DNA of 64,000 bases from VAXT01 sp035318925 (GTDB taxonomy: Bacteria; Actinomycetota; Thermoleophilia; Gaiellales; Gaiellaceae), in the NCBI GenBank assembly GCA_035318925.1, contig DATHDS010000003.1, forward strand, positions 1 to 64,000, read 5' to 3'. A program made the position numbers and the translations under genes. Within the stretch, counting starts at the first letter, position 1. Each line of letters begins with the position of its first letter. Under the pieces are notes generated by a model. It ran no database searches, had not been told where the DNA came from, and was given only the letters and a program-made list of their open reading frames with translations. Below are positions 1 to 7,665 of the stretch, piece by piece.

Positions 1-231
1 CGCTTGCCAGGTGCATCGTTCCGAGGGTGATCGGCATGACCCTCACGCGAGCCCGAGCGCGAATTCGCCGGGCCCACTGCTCCGTCGGCCGCGTCCGCCG
101 TGCCCGCTCGAGGCGGGTTGGGCGGGTCATCCGTCAGAGCCCGAGGCCTCGCACGAGACTCCGGCGCGGCGGCAAGGTCAGCCTTGTCGTCGGTCGTCGC
201 TGAGGGACCACGCCCTCCGCGTACGCCGGCC
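1..231. other. Left-edge stretch without a recognisable gene
   Basis: I see no credible protein here. The open frames across it are Arg/Pro-rich and look like by-products of high GC. It may contain the promoter of the DUF5995 gene, but I cannot point to a clear -10 or Shine-Dalgarno sequence. The end of an upstream gene outside the window is also possible. Confidence 0.4.
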
Positions 232-978
232 ATGACGAGCAGCCCGTCGACGGTAGCGGAGGTGATCGAGAGGCTCCGGCAGCTCGCCGAGGGGCCGCGC
301 GGCGACGGCGTCGCGGCTTTCTCAGCGCTCTACCTGCGGGTCACGGAGGGCGTCGACGAAGGGCTCGGCGCGACCACCTTTGAGGAGCCGAATTTCGTCA
401 CACAGCTCGACATCACGTTCGCAAACCTCTTCTTCGATGCGCTCGACGCGTATATGCGGAATCCGGCATCGGCTCCACATGCGTGGGTGCCGCTCTTCGA
501 GCAGCGATCCCGCCGCAGGATCGAGCCGCTCCAGTTCGCGCTCGCCGGGATGAATGCGCATATCAACCGCGACCTCCCCGTCGCGGTCGTCTCCACGTGC
601 ACGGCGCTACGCGTCGAGCTGCTGCGCGAGAGCCGCGAGCACGCCGACTTCGAGCGCGTGAACACGCTGCTCGCGGCCGTCGAGGCTAACGTCAGGCGCG
701 CGTACCTCACGGGCTGGGTCGCGTTCGTCGATCGCCTGCTGCATCCGTTCGGCCACCTCGACGACGTGCTCGCGATTTGGAGCGTCGAGAGCGCGCGGGA
801 CGCAGCGTGGGCGAACGCCGAGACGCTGTGGTCGCTGCGCAACGAGCCCGCGCTCGCCGGAGCGTTTCTCGAAACGCTGGACAAGACGATCGGGTTCGCG
901 GGCCGCGGGCTCCTGGTGCCCACCGTCTCGTGGCTGCCCGTCGTGCGGCGACGCGTGGGCTCCGGCCTGGCGAGATGA
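232..978 (+). CDS. DUF5995 family protein
   Basis: This 248-residue protein of unknown function matches the DUF5995 family. The diagnostic segment is FALAGMNAHINRDLP at about residues 103-117, preceded by a conserved LDITFANLFFDALDAY-like region. No signal peptide or membrane segment is visible, so it is probably cytoplasmic and mainly helical. The ATG at 232 was chosen because DUF5995 proteins usually begin a few residues before a V-x-E-V-I-E-R-L helix, and the sequence further upstream is low-quality Arg/Pro-rich. Its stop overlaps the start of the next gene by four bases (ATGA), so the two are probably translationally coupled. The Asn/His-rich motif could bind metal, but no activity can be assigned. 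Confidence 0.8.
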   Translation: MTSSPSTVAEVIERLRQLAEGPRGDGVAAFSALYLRVTEGVDEGLGATTFEEPNFVTQLDITFANLFFDALDAYMRNPASAPHAWVPLFEQRSRRRIEPLQFALAGMNAHINRDLPVAVVSTCTALRVELLRESREHADFERVNTLLAAVEANVRRAYLTGWVAFVDRLLHPFGHLDDVLAIWSVESARDAAWANAETLWSLRNEPALAGAFLETLDKTIGFAGRGLLVPTVSWLPVVRRRVGSGLAR

Positions 979-1385
979 AGGGGCGAGGCCTCCTCTTCTA
1001 CGACGAGGATTGCGGCTTCTGCCGCTGGTCGGCGGCGAAGATCCTCGCCTGGGACCGCGACCAATCGATCCTGCCGGTCGCAATCGGGTCGCCGGAATCA
1101 GCGACGCTGCTCGCAGACGTCGAGCCCGACCGGCGACTCGCGTCCTGGCATTTCCGCGATCCGAACGGAGCCGTGTTCTCGGCCGGCGCCGCGTTCCCGC
1201 CGCTGCTGCGGCTCCTGCCCGGAGGCGCGCCGATCGCCGCCTTGTCCGCGCGGTTTCCACGCGGAACCGAGCGCGCCTATCGCATCGTCGCGTCCAACCG
1301 CGGCGCGCTCGGGGCTCTTGTCACAAGCGGCGCCAGAGCGCGCGCCGACCGGCACCTAGCCGAGCGGCGCCAGCCGCTCGGCTAA
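975..1385 (+). CDS. DCC-type thiol-disulfide oxidoreductase-like protein (DUF393)
   Basis: A 136-residue protein of the DCC (DUF393) family, which are thioredoxin-like small proteins. The signature is YDEDCGFC near the N-terminus, with the CxxC pair at Cys13 and Cys16. The partner substrate is unknown for most of this family. The ATG overlaps the DUF5995 stop (ATGA), so the two genes form an operon. The 3' end overlaps the convergent esterase gene by 30 bases. The C-terminal 25 residues are Arg/Ala-rich and are probably not part of the fold. Confidence 0.82.
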   Translation: MKGRGLLFYDEDCGFCRWSAAKILAWDRDQSILPVAIGSPESATLLADVEPDRRLASWHFRDPNGAVFSAGAAFPPLLRLLPGGAPIAALSARFPRGTERAYRIVASNRGALGALVTSGARARADRHLAERRQPLG

Positions 1386-2387
1386 ATACTTGAGCCCGAT
1401 CGGGTACCGGTACTCGATCCGGGCGTGCGTGCCGTCGAAGAGCTCCAGGAAGACATCCGTGACGCCGATCTCCTCGAGTACGCGCCGGAACGCCTCGGCA
1501 CCGAGGTCGAGGTGCCATTCGTCACGCGTGCCGGCGTCGATATAGATCGCCTTCAGCGAGCGGAGCGCGTCGGCGTAGCGGGGCACCATGCGCACGGGAT
1601 CCCATGCGAGCCAGCGCTCCCAGATCTCGGGGATCAGCTCGCTCGTCGCGGTGTCGAAGGGCAGGCGGACGGTTCCGTCCTCGTCGGTCGAGTAGCACGC
1701 GGCCATGCACCAGTCGTTGAGCAGCACGTGGTCGGTCTCCTTGAGCAGGGCCGGGCGGCTGCGGAAGTCCTCCCAGAACTTGTCGTATGAGCCGTCGTAG
1801 TGGTCGCGGAGCGCGCGTGCCGACTCGCGGAACTCGGGCAGGTAGACGGCCTCGAAGAGCGCGTCGCCCGCGTGGGTCGCGAGGCCCCCGAAGAGGTCGG
1901 GCCGCAGCATCGGGGTGACCATCGCGCCGTACCCGCCGCTCGACTTGCCGGCGATCCCGCGGTGCTCGGGGGCGGCGAGCGTCCGGTAGCGCTCGTCCAC
2001 CCAGGGGACGACCTCGTCGCAGAGGTACGTGTGGTAGCGGCCGGTGCCCGGGGAGTCGAGGAACTGGCTGCCGCCGAGCGACGTCCAGCAATCGACCCAC
2101 ACGACGATGCACGGCGGCGCCTCGCCCGAGGCGAACAGCTCGTCCACGAGCTCGGGGAACGTGCGCCGGAAGGCGGCGCGGTTGCGCCACATGTCGAGCT
2201 GGCCGGTCAGCCCCTGGATCTGGTAGACAGACGGGTAGCTGCGCTCCGGCTCGTCGTCGTAGCCGGGCGGCACGTAGACCCAGAGCGGCCGCTCGTGGGG
2301 ATCTCCGAGCGGGTTTCCCTCGAGCACGGAGCTCGTGAACACGTGCTCATCGAAACGGCCGGCAGGTGGGATCGACCAGGGGCGCAT
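1356..2387 (-). CDS. Esterase of the enterochelin esterase/PF00756-like alpha/beta hydrolase family
   Basis: A 343-residue alpha/beta hydrolase. The nucleophile elbow reads G-K-S-S-G at residues 147-151, which makes Ser149 the likely nucleophile. A late DGTHAR segment supplies a candidate catalytic His at about residue 321. The N-terminal part (RPLWVYVPPGYD, then YPSVYQIQGLTG) is typical of esterase D/antigen 85-like PF00756 proteins. No signal peptide is seen, so it is probably cytosolic. The substrate is unknown. It is transcribed away from the metal regulator gene at 2470, and the two share an 82-base intergenic region. Confidence 0.8.
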   Translation of the reverse strand: MRPWSIPPAGRFDEHVFTSSVLEGNPLGDPHERPLWVYVPPGYDDEPERSYPSVYQIQGLTGQLDMWRNRAAFRRTFPELVDELFASGEAPPCIVVWVDCWTSLGGSQFLDSPGTGRYHTYLCDEVVPWVDERYRTLAAPEHRGIAGKSSGGYGAMVTPMLRPDLFGGLATHAGDALFEAVYLPEFRESARALRDHYDGSYDKFWEDFRSRPALLKETDHVLLNDWCMAACYSTDEDGTVRLPFDTATSELIPEIWERWLAWDPVRMVPRYADALRSLKAIYIDAGTRDEWHLDLGAEAFRRVLEEIGVTDVFLELFDGTHARIEYRYPIGLKYLAERLAPLG

Positions 2388-2447
2388 TGCAGGGACGATT
2401 CAACTACAGGCGCCGTCGGCTGCCGAGTTTTTAGCGCCGTCAAAGTT

Positions 2448-2466
2448 CTAAGTTAGACTCCGCTTT
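2448..2466 (+). promoter_or_regulatory. Candidate DtxR/MntR-family operator overlapping the -10
   Basis: The sequence CTAAGTTAGACTCCGCTTT matches 11 of 19 positions of the IdeR/DtxR consensus as I recall it. The left half (TAAGTTAGACT) fits well and the right half poorly. It overlaps a possible -10 hexamer, TAGACT, at 2454-2459, eleven bases before the ATG at 2470. That spacing would allow a very short or absent leader. Autoregulation by the metal-dependent repressor encoded just downstream is the natural reading, but it is inference. Confidence 0.4.
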
Positions 2467-2469
2467 TGG

Positions 2470-3123
2470 ATGCGCGATTTGACGGACGCCATGCAGGACT
2501 ACCTGAAGGAGATTCACAAGCTCCGGATGGAGGGCCGCAAGGCAACCACCTCGGCGATCGCAGAGCGCATGGCGGTCAGGCCGCCGTCGGTGACGGCGAT
2601 GGTGAAGCGGTTGACCGCTCTCGGGCTGGCGGAGCATGCGCCTTACCGCGGCGTCGAGCTGACTCCGTCCGGCGAGCGGGTCGCCCTCGAGGTGATCCGC
2701 CACCACCGGTTGCTCGAGCAGTACCTCGCCCAGGCGCTGGGGCTCAGCCTCGACGCTGTGCATACGGAGGCCGACCGCCTCGAGCACGCCCTCTCCGAGG
2801 AGCTCGAGGCGCGCATCGACCGCTCGCTCGGTTACCCGACCCATGACCCGCATGGGGATCCGATCCCCGATGCCAAGCTTCGGATCGACCGGGCGCACCT
2901 GCGCACGCTTGCCAGTCTCGAGCCCGGCGAGGAGGCCACGATCCGCCGCGTGCCGGGCGACGATGACGAGCTCCTCCGCTACCTGACCAAGCTCGCGCTC
3001 GTCCCGGGCAAGAAGGTGAAGCTGAGGCGGTCCGAGCCCTTCGGGGGGCCGCTCATCGTTCGCATCGGAAAGGCGGAGCACGCCATCTCGCGCGAGCTCG
3101 CCGAGGGGATCGGCGTCACCTGA
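2470..3123 (+). CDS. mntR: DtxR/MntR family metal-dependent transcriptional regulator
   Basis: A 217-residue metal-responsive repressor. Residues 1-70 form the winged helix-turn-helix (TTSAIAERMAVRPPSVTAMVKRL). Residues 70-140 form the dimerisation and metal-binding domain, including the hallmark PTHDPHGDPIP at 123-133. Residues from about 145 form a C-terminal FeoA/SH3-like domain. The transporter gene that follows, only two bases after the stop, is of the Nramp type. Manganese (or iron) control of uptake is therefore the likely role, though IdeR-like iron sensing cannot be excluded. The ATG at 2470 lacks a clear ribosome-binding site, and the transcript may be leaderless. Confidence 0.85.
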   Translation: MRDLTDAMQDYLKEIHKLRMEGRKATTSAIAERMAVRPPSVTAMVKRLTALGLAEHAPYRGVELTPSGERVALEVIRHHRLLEQYLAQALGLSLDAVHTEADRLEHALSEELEARIDRSLGYPTHDPHGDPIPDAKLRIDRAHLRTLASLEPGEEATIRRVPGDDDELLRYLTKLALVPGKKVKLRRSEPFGGPLIVRIGKAEHAISRELAEGIGVT

Positions 3124-3125
3124 GC

Positions 3126-4463
3126 TTGGGCGAGAAGGCTCCACGTCGCGGGTTGCCCGAGGGAAATCGCCTCGTTCACGTCGAGCACGCGCTGCCGGGC
3201 GAGGCCCGGGTGCTCGCCGCTGCGGAGCGGTCCCTGTCGGGAGAGCGCCGTGGCCTGCGGGCGCTCCTGCCCTTCCTCGGCCCCGCCTTCATCGCGGCCG
3301 TCGCCTACGTCGACCCCGGTAACTTCGCGACGAACGTCGCCGCCGGCTCCAAGTTCGGCTACACGCTGCTGTGGGTCGTGCTCGCCGCGAACCTGATGGC
3401 GATGCTCGTTCAGTCGCTCTCGGCGAAGCTCGGGATCGCGACCGGCCAGAACCTCGCCGAGGTCTGCCGCGACCGCTTCCCGCGGCCGGTGGTGATCTTC
3501 CTCTGGCTCCAGGCCGAGGCGATCGCGATGGCGACCGACCTCGCCGAGTTCGTCGGTGCCGCCCTCGGTCTCGCGATCCTGTTCCACCTGCCGCTGTTCG
3601 TGGCCGGGCTCGTGACCGCGGTCGTCGCGTTCGGCGTGCTGGCGCTCCAGGAGCGCGGCTTCCGTCGCGGCGAGGCCCTGATCGCCGGGCTCGTCGGAGC
3701 GATCGTCTTCTCGTTCGCGGTCGAGGTCTTCCTGGCCCCCGTCTCGGGCTCGGACGTGCTCGGCGGGACCTTCGTGCCGCACCTGCCGGGCAACGAAGCG
3801 ACGCTGCTCGCCGTCGGGATCATCGGCGCGACGGTCATGCCGCACGTCATCTACCTGCATTCCGCGCTGACGCAGCGTCGCCTCGTCGGCGTCGACGACG
3901 AAGCACGGCGAAAGATCTTCCGGTTCGAGCTCGTCGACGTCGTGATCGCGATGAGCATCGCCGGGTTCATCAACATGGCAATGCTGACGACCGCCGCCGC
4001 CGTCTTCCACACGCGTGGCCTGACCGAGGTCGGGAGCGACCTGACCCTCGTCGCGACCGAGCTCGGGAACCACCTGCATGCGAACTCGGGCACCGTCTTC
4101 GGGATCGCGCTGCTTGCCTCGGGGATCTCCTCGTCGTCGGTCGGAACGCTCGCGGGTCAGGTCGTGATGCAGGGGTTCATCCGGCGCCAGATCCCGCTCT
4201 TCGTCCGGCGGGGCGTGACCATGGCGCCCGCGCTGCTCGTGCTCGCGATCGGCGCCAGCCCCTCGCACGCGCTCGTCCTGAGCCAGGTGTTCCTCTCGTT
4301 CGGGATCCCGTTCGCGCTCGTCCCGCTCGTCCTCTTCACCCGCAACCGGGAGCTGATGGGCGGCCTCGTGAACCGGCGGGTGACGAGCTGGCTCGCAGTC
4401 GTCATCGCCGCGCTGATCATCTGCCTCAACGTCTACTTGCTCGAGCAAACGTTCCTCGGCTGA
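3126..4463 (+). CDS. mntH: Nramp family divalent metal (Mn2+/Fe2+) transporter
   Basis: A 445-residue polytopic membrane protein that would import divalent metal with protons. The two ion-binding motifs of the family are intact: DPGN at residues 63-66 in helix 1 and MPH at about 238-240 in helix 6 (GATVMPHVIYLHS). About eleven hydrophobic helices follow an N-terminal cytosolic extension of some 45 residues. A TTG at 3126, two bases after the regulator stop, is the start used here; the N-terminal extension leaves room for a later start. The gene lies in one operon with the DtxR/MntR regulator, which probably represses it. Confidence 0.9.
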   Translation: MGEKAPRRGLPEGNRLVHVEHALPGEARVLAAAERSLSGERRGLRALLPFLGPAFIAAVAYVDPGNFATNVAAGSKFGYTLLWVVLAANLMAMLVQSLSAKLGIATGQNLAEVCRDRFPRPVVIFLWLQAEAIAMATDLAEFVGAALGLAILFHLPLFVAGLVTAVVAFGVLALQERGFRRGEALIAGLVGAIVFSFAVEVFLAPVSGSDVLGGTFVPHLPGNEATLLAVGIIGATVMPHVIYLHSALTQRRLVGVDDEARRKIFRFELVDVVIAMSIAGFINMAMLTTAAAVFHTRGLTEVGSDLTLVATELGNHLHANSGTVFGIALLASGISSSSVGTLAGQVVMQGFIRRQIPLFVRRGVTMAPALLVLAIGASPSHALVLSQVFLSFGIPFALVPLVLFTRNRELMGGLVNRRVTSWLAVVIAALIICLNVYLLEQTFLG

Positions 4464-4783
4464 TCACGCTTCCCTACCGGCGAGCCCTTCCGCATGACAC
4501 ACCCCGGCTCCGCCCCCGAGCTCTCGAGCCGAACCGACGTTGCAACAGACTGTTGCTAAGTCCAAAAGGCGGCTCAGGGTGCAGCAGGCCAGGAATCGAG
4601 CGCCGACGGATCTTCTTTCTCTGACCGGCGAGCCCCCGGACGGCAGAACCCGGCTCCGCTCCAACCTCTCGAGCCGAACCGACTTTGTAACAGTCTGTTG
4701 CTAAGTCGAAAAGGTGGCCACGTGTTTCGCAGGTTACGAATCGAGGCCGGTGGACTTGACCGGCGTCGCCCGGCCGGAAACGA
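4464..4783. other. Intergenic region between convergent mntH and SDR genes
   Basis: This stretch of 320 bases has no credible gene. It is filled by two imperfect tandem copies of a ~135-148 base unit, described separately. It also contains CGGCTC...GAGCCG inverted pairs that could fold as hairpins between the convergent transcripts. Confidence 0.6.
4476..4758. repeat. Two-copy imperfect tandem repeat with palindromic core
   Basis: Copy 1 spans about 4476-4623 and copy 2 about 4624-4758. Both begin ACCGGCGAGCCC, share CCCGGCTCCGC, and then share a ~50-base core (4521-4570 and 4666-4715) with only a few mismatches. The core contains a palindrome, GCAACAGACTGTTGC at 4542-4556 in copy 1 and AACAGTCTGTT at 4689-4699 in copy 2. 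It is followed in both by GCTAAGTC and AAAAGG. Both copies later share GCAGG and GAATCGAG. A third start (ACCGGCG at 4759) is cut off. The function is unknown; a protein-binding site or a termination element is possible. Confidence 0.75.
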
Positions 4784-5542
4784 TCAGCCTTCCTGTTCGG
4801 TCGGGCGGATCAGGAGCTCGTTGACCGCCTCGTGGCGGGGCCGCGTGACGATGTACGCGATCGCATCGGCGATGTCCCCGGCCTCGAGCGTCTCGATCTC
4901 GTCGAAGGGCGACGGTTGGTTGCGAATCTCAGGGCGCAGATGCGACCGCAGCTCGGTCTTGACCGCGCCGGGCTCGACGAGCGACACGCGCACGTGCCGC
5001 GCGGTCACCTCCTGGCGGAGCGACTCGCTGAAGGCGTTGACCCCGAACTTCGTGAGGTTGTAGACGCCGGCGTTCCTGTTTGCGCGGCGTCCGGCGACCG
5101 AGCTGATGTTGACGAGATCCGCGACGCGCCTGGGCTCGCTCTCGGCCGCAGTCAGGAGGTGCGCGAGCCCGGCATGCGTGCAATAGAGCAAGCCGAGCAC
5201 GTTGACGGCGATCATCCGCTCCCACTCCTCGAGCGGGGCATCGACGATCGGGCCGAGCAGCATCACGCCCGCGTTGTTGACGAGCGTGTCGAGCCGGCCG
5301 AACTCCGCGACAGTCTGCTCGACGGCGCCCTCGGCCTGCTTTTGATCGGACACGTCGGCTTGGATCGCGAAGGCGCGCCCGCCGTCGGCCTCGATCTCGC
5401 CCGCGAGCGCATCCAGCCGTTCCTTCCGGCGGGCGACGAGCGAGACCGCGGCTCCGCGCTGCGCCAACGCGCGCGCCGCGGCCTCGCCGATGCCACTGCT
5501 CGCGCCGGTGATGAGCGCGACGGTTCCCTCGAGCTCCGCCAC
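4784..5542 (-). CDS. SDR family NAD(P)-dependent oxidoreductase
   Basis: A 252-residue classical short-chain dehydrogenase. The cofactor loop TGASSGIG lies at residues 12-19, NNAG at about 89-92, a catalytic Ser in NISS at 147-148, and Tyr161/Lys165 in YNLTK. All catalytic residues are present, so it should be active with NADP(H) or NAD(H). The basic residues after the second strand (ARRKER) favour NADP. The substrate is unknown. The sequence resembles the YdfG/clavulanate-dehydrogenase-like branch. It is transcribed convergently to mntH across the tandem repeat. Confidence 0.88.
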   Translation of the reverse strand: MAELEGTVALITGASSGIGEAAARALAQRGAAVSLVARRKERLDALAGEIEADGGRAFAIQADVSDQKQAEGAVEQTVAEFGRLDTLVNNAGVMLLGPIVDAPLEEWERMIAVNVLGLLYCTHAGLAHLLTAAESEPRRVADLVNISSVAGRRANRNAGVYNLTKFGVNAFSESLRQEVTARHVRVSLVEPGAVKTELRSHLRPEIRNQPSPFDEIETLEAGDIADAIAYIVTRPRHEAVNELLIRPTEQEG

Positions 5543-5583
5543 CTCGTCATTATCCTTTCCGGCCGGTTCCGTAGCATGGTGGC

Positions 5584-7662
5584 GTGCGCAGGACGTTGCT
5601 GCTGGGGGCGCTCGTCCTGCCGATTCTCGCGGGTGGCAGCGCGGCGGCGCAGCCGGCCGGAGGTTGGTTGGTGTACGGAAACGACCTCGGGCGCAGTTCC
5701 GTCACCAACGTCTCGCTCTCGCCGTCGTCCGTGCGCCCTGCCTGGTACACGCCGGTCTCGGGCCGGATCAGCTCGCAGGCGCTCGTTGCCCAGGACGTGC
5801 CCGCGCCGGGCAGGCGCACCGTCTACTTCGCGACCTCGAAGGGCGTCGTCTACGCGATGTCGGAGAACGGCTACGTGCGCTGGCGGGTCGAGCTCGGCCA
5901 GTTCGTGCGCATTTGCCCGCAGATCGACGGCTACGGCGTCACCGGCACGCCCGCGATCGACCCTGCCACGCACGCGATCTATGTCGCCGACGCTTTCGGC
6001 CGGCTGCACGCGCTCGACCTGACGACGGGGGCGGAGCTGGCAGGCTGGCCGGTCCGGGTCTACGCGGATTTCCCGCAAGAGCTCGTCTGGGGAGCTCTCA
6101 CGATCGTCAACGGGTCGGTCTATTTCGGCACCGGCTCGTACTGCGATCGCCCGATGGAGGGCAAGGTGTTCAGGGTCGTGATCGCGACGCGGACGGTGTC
6201 GAGCTGGATCTCGGTTCCGCGCAGGCTCGGCGGCGGCGGCGGGGTGTGGGGGTGGGGCGGAGTTGCCTACAGCGCCGCGCGCGGCTCGCTCTTCGTTGCG
6301 ACGGGCAACGCCTTCCGCGGGGGGACGAACACCGGCCGGCGGTTCCGGGAATCGGCCGGCTTCGGCGAACACATCGTCGAGCTCGGGCCGAATCTCAGCG
6401 TGCGCGCCGCGAGTCATCCGCGGTCGCTCCGCGCGCTGCGGGACCTCGACTTCGTCGGCTCGCCGGTTCTCTTCCGCCATCGCATCTGCGGCGAGCTTGC
6501 GGGCGTGCTGAACAAGAACGGCGTCCTGTACGTCTGGCGAAGCGCGAAGATCAACGCAGGCCCGCTCTTTTCGTTGCGGCTCGCCCGCCCGACGCTCGCC
6601 GCGCCGCTCCTCTCTCAGCCGGCGTACTCGCCTCGCACGGGAGCGCTGTACGTGTCGACTCCCAGCCGCCTCGTGCGCATCGATGTCGACCGGCGCTGTC
6701 GCGGTCGGGTGAGGTGGAGCCGGCCGGTGGGCATCGGGCTCTTCAACGGATCGCCGACGATTGCCGGGGACACGGTCTGGCTCGTCGAGAACGGCATCAA
6801 CGGCTCGGCGCTGCTGGGTTTTCGCGCTCGCACCGGCGCCTCTCGCTTCCGCGCGCGGCTGGCGGGCACCGCCTACGTCGCACCGACCGTCGTCGGCGAC
6901 CGGCTGTACCTCGGGACGTACACGGGTGGCGTCCAGGGGTTCGCGCTCGCCTCCGGTCTCCGCCGGCCTGTCGGCAACGGCGAGAGCGATCTTCCCGAGC
7001 ACAGGAGCTTCCCCGATCCGCTCGAGGGCTGGGCGAGCCGCGAGGACGGCGTCTATGCGACCGACGACGGTGGACACTCGTGGCGGCTCATCTACTCCCG
7101 GAACGCCGTCCGGGTTGCGCGCGTCTCGGCGCTGACGGGGATGATCTCACTCGGCGACCGAGTCTCGGCCTGCGGTTGCCGGCAGGTTCGCCTCTGGACG
7201 GCAGACGGAGGCGATACCTGGCACCAGACGCTCGAAGGAGTGGGCAACGGCTTCGTCGGCGGGGCCGGCACGTTGTGGTGGTGGCGGGGCGGGAACCTCT
7301 ACCGCGCCGTGCGCTGGCCACCGCCCGCCGCCGGGCTCCGGCGCCACCTGGTCGTCTCCCGGCCCGGGGCGATCATCGACGCAGCTCCGGTGCCGGGCGG
7401 CGTCGCCGCGCTCATGACTCGCCGCGTCGCGGGTCTCGGCCTCGACGTCTCGCCGCGGGTCCTCCTCGTCCAGAGCGGCCGCGTTCGGGTTCTGCGCCTG
7501 CCCCGCGTCACCGGGGACGTCCTGGCGCGCTCGCTCGAGGTGCTCTGGCCCTCGCTGACCGTGCACGCCTTCGACGTGACCGCGTTCACGCGTGGCGAAC
7601 AAGGCCCCGTGACGTGGACCTCGCCTGATGGCGGCGCCACCTGGACGGTGACGCGCGAGTAG
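5584..7662 (+). CDS. Exported PQQ-like beta-propeller protein with C-terminal BNR/sialidase-like repeats
   Basis: A 692-residue protein with a signal peptide (RRTLLLGALVLPILAGGSAAAQ). Residues ~30-450 contain repeated short strands of the type TVYFATSKGVVYAMSENGYVRW and LYVSTPSRLVRIDVD, typical of PQQ-like (quinoprotein fold) propellers. The C-terminal third has WTSPDGGATW and YATDDGGHSW signatures of BNR/Ycf48-type propellers. It is probably an extracytoplasmic binding or scaffold protein; there is no evidence that PQQ is bound. It starts with GTG at 5584, chosen for the signal peptide, and is divergent from the SDR. It ends three bases before the convergent subtilase gene. Confidence 0.75.
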   Translation: MRRTLLLGALVLPILAGGSAAAQPAGGWLVYGNDLGRSSVTNVSLSPSSVRPAWYTPVSGRISSQALVAQDVPAPGRRTVYFATSKGVVYAMSENGYVRWRVELGQFVRICPQIDGYGVTGTPAIDPATHAIYVADAFGRLHALDLTTGAELAGWPVRVYADFPQELVWGALTIVNGSVYFGTGSYCDRPMEGKVFRVVIATRTVSSWISVPRRLGGGGGVWGWGGVAYSAARGSLFVATGNAFRGGTNTGRRFRESAGFGEHIVELGPNLSVRAASHPRSLRALRDLDFVGSPVLFRHRICGELAGVLNKNGVLYVWRSAKINAGPLFSLRLARPTLAAPLLSQPAYSPRTGALYVSTPSRLVRIDVDRRCRGRVRWSRPVGIGLFNGSPTIAGDTVWLVENGINGSALLGFRARTGASRFRARLAGTAYVAPTVVGDRLYLGTYTGGVQGFALASGLRRPVGNGESDLPEHRSFPDPLEGWASREDGVYATDDGGHSWRLIYSRNAVRVARVSALTGMISLGDRVSACGCRQVRLWTADGGDTWHQTLEGVGNGFVGGAGTLWWWRGGNLYRAVRWPPPAAGLRRHLVVSRPGAIIDAAPVPGGVAALMTRRVAGLGLDVSPRVLLVQSGRVRVLRLPRVTGDVLARSLEVLWPSLTVHAFDVTAFTRGEQGPVTWTSPDGGATWTVTRE

Positions 7663-7665
7663 CCG

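Noticed and set aside
2979..4448. Open frame of 489 codons on the minus strand opposite mntH
   Set aside because: It is Asp/Glu/Arg/His-rich shadow of the well-supported transporter gene and has no family resemblance.
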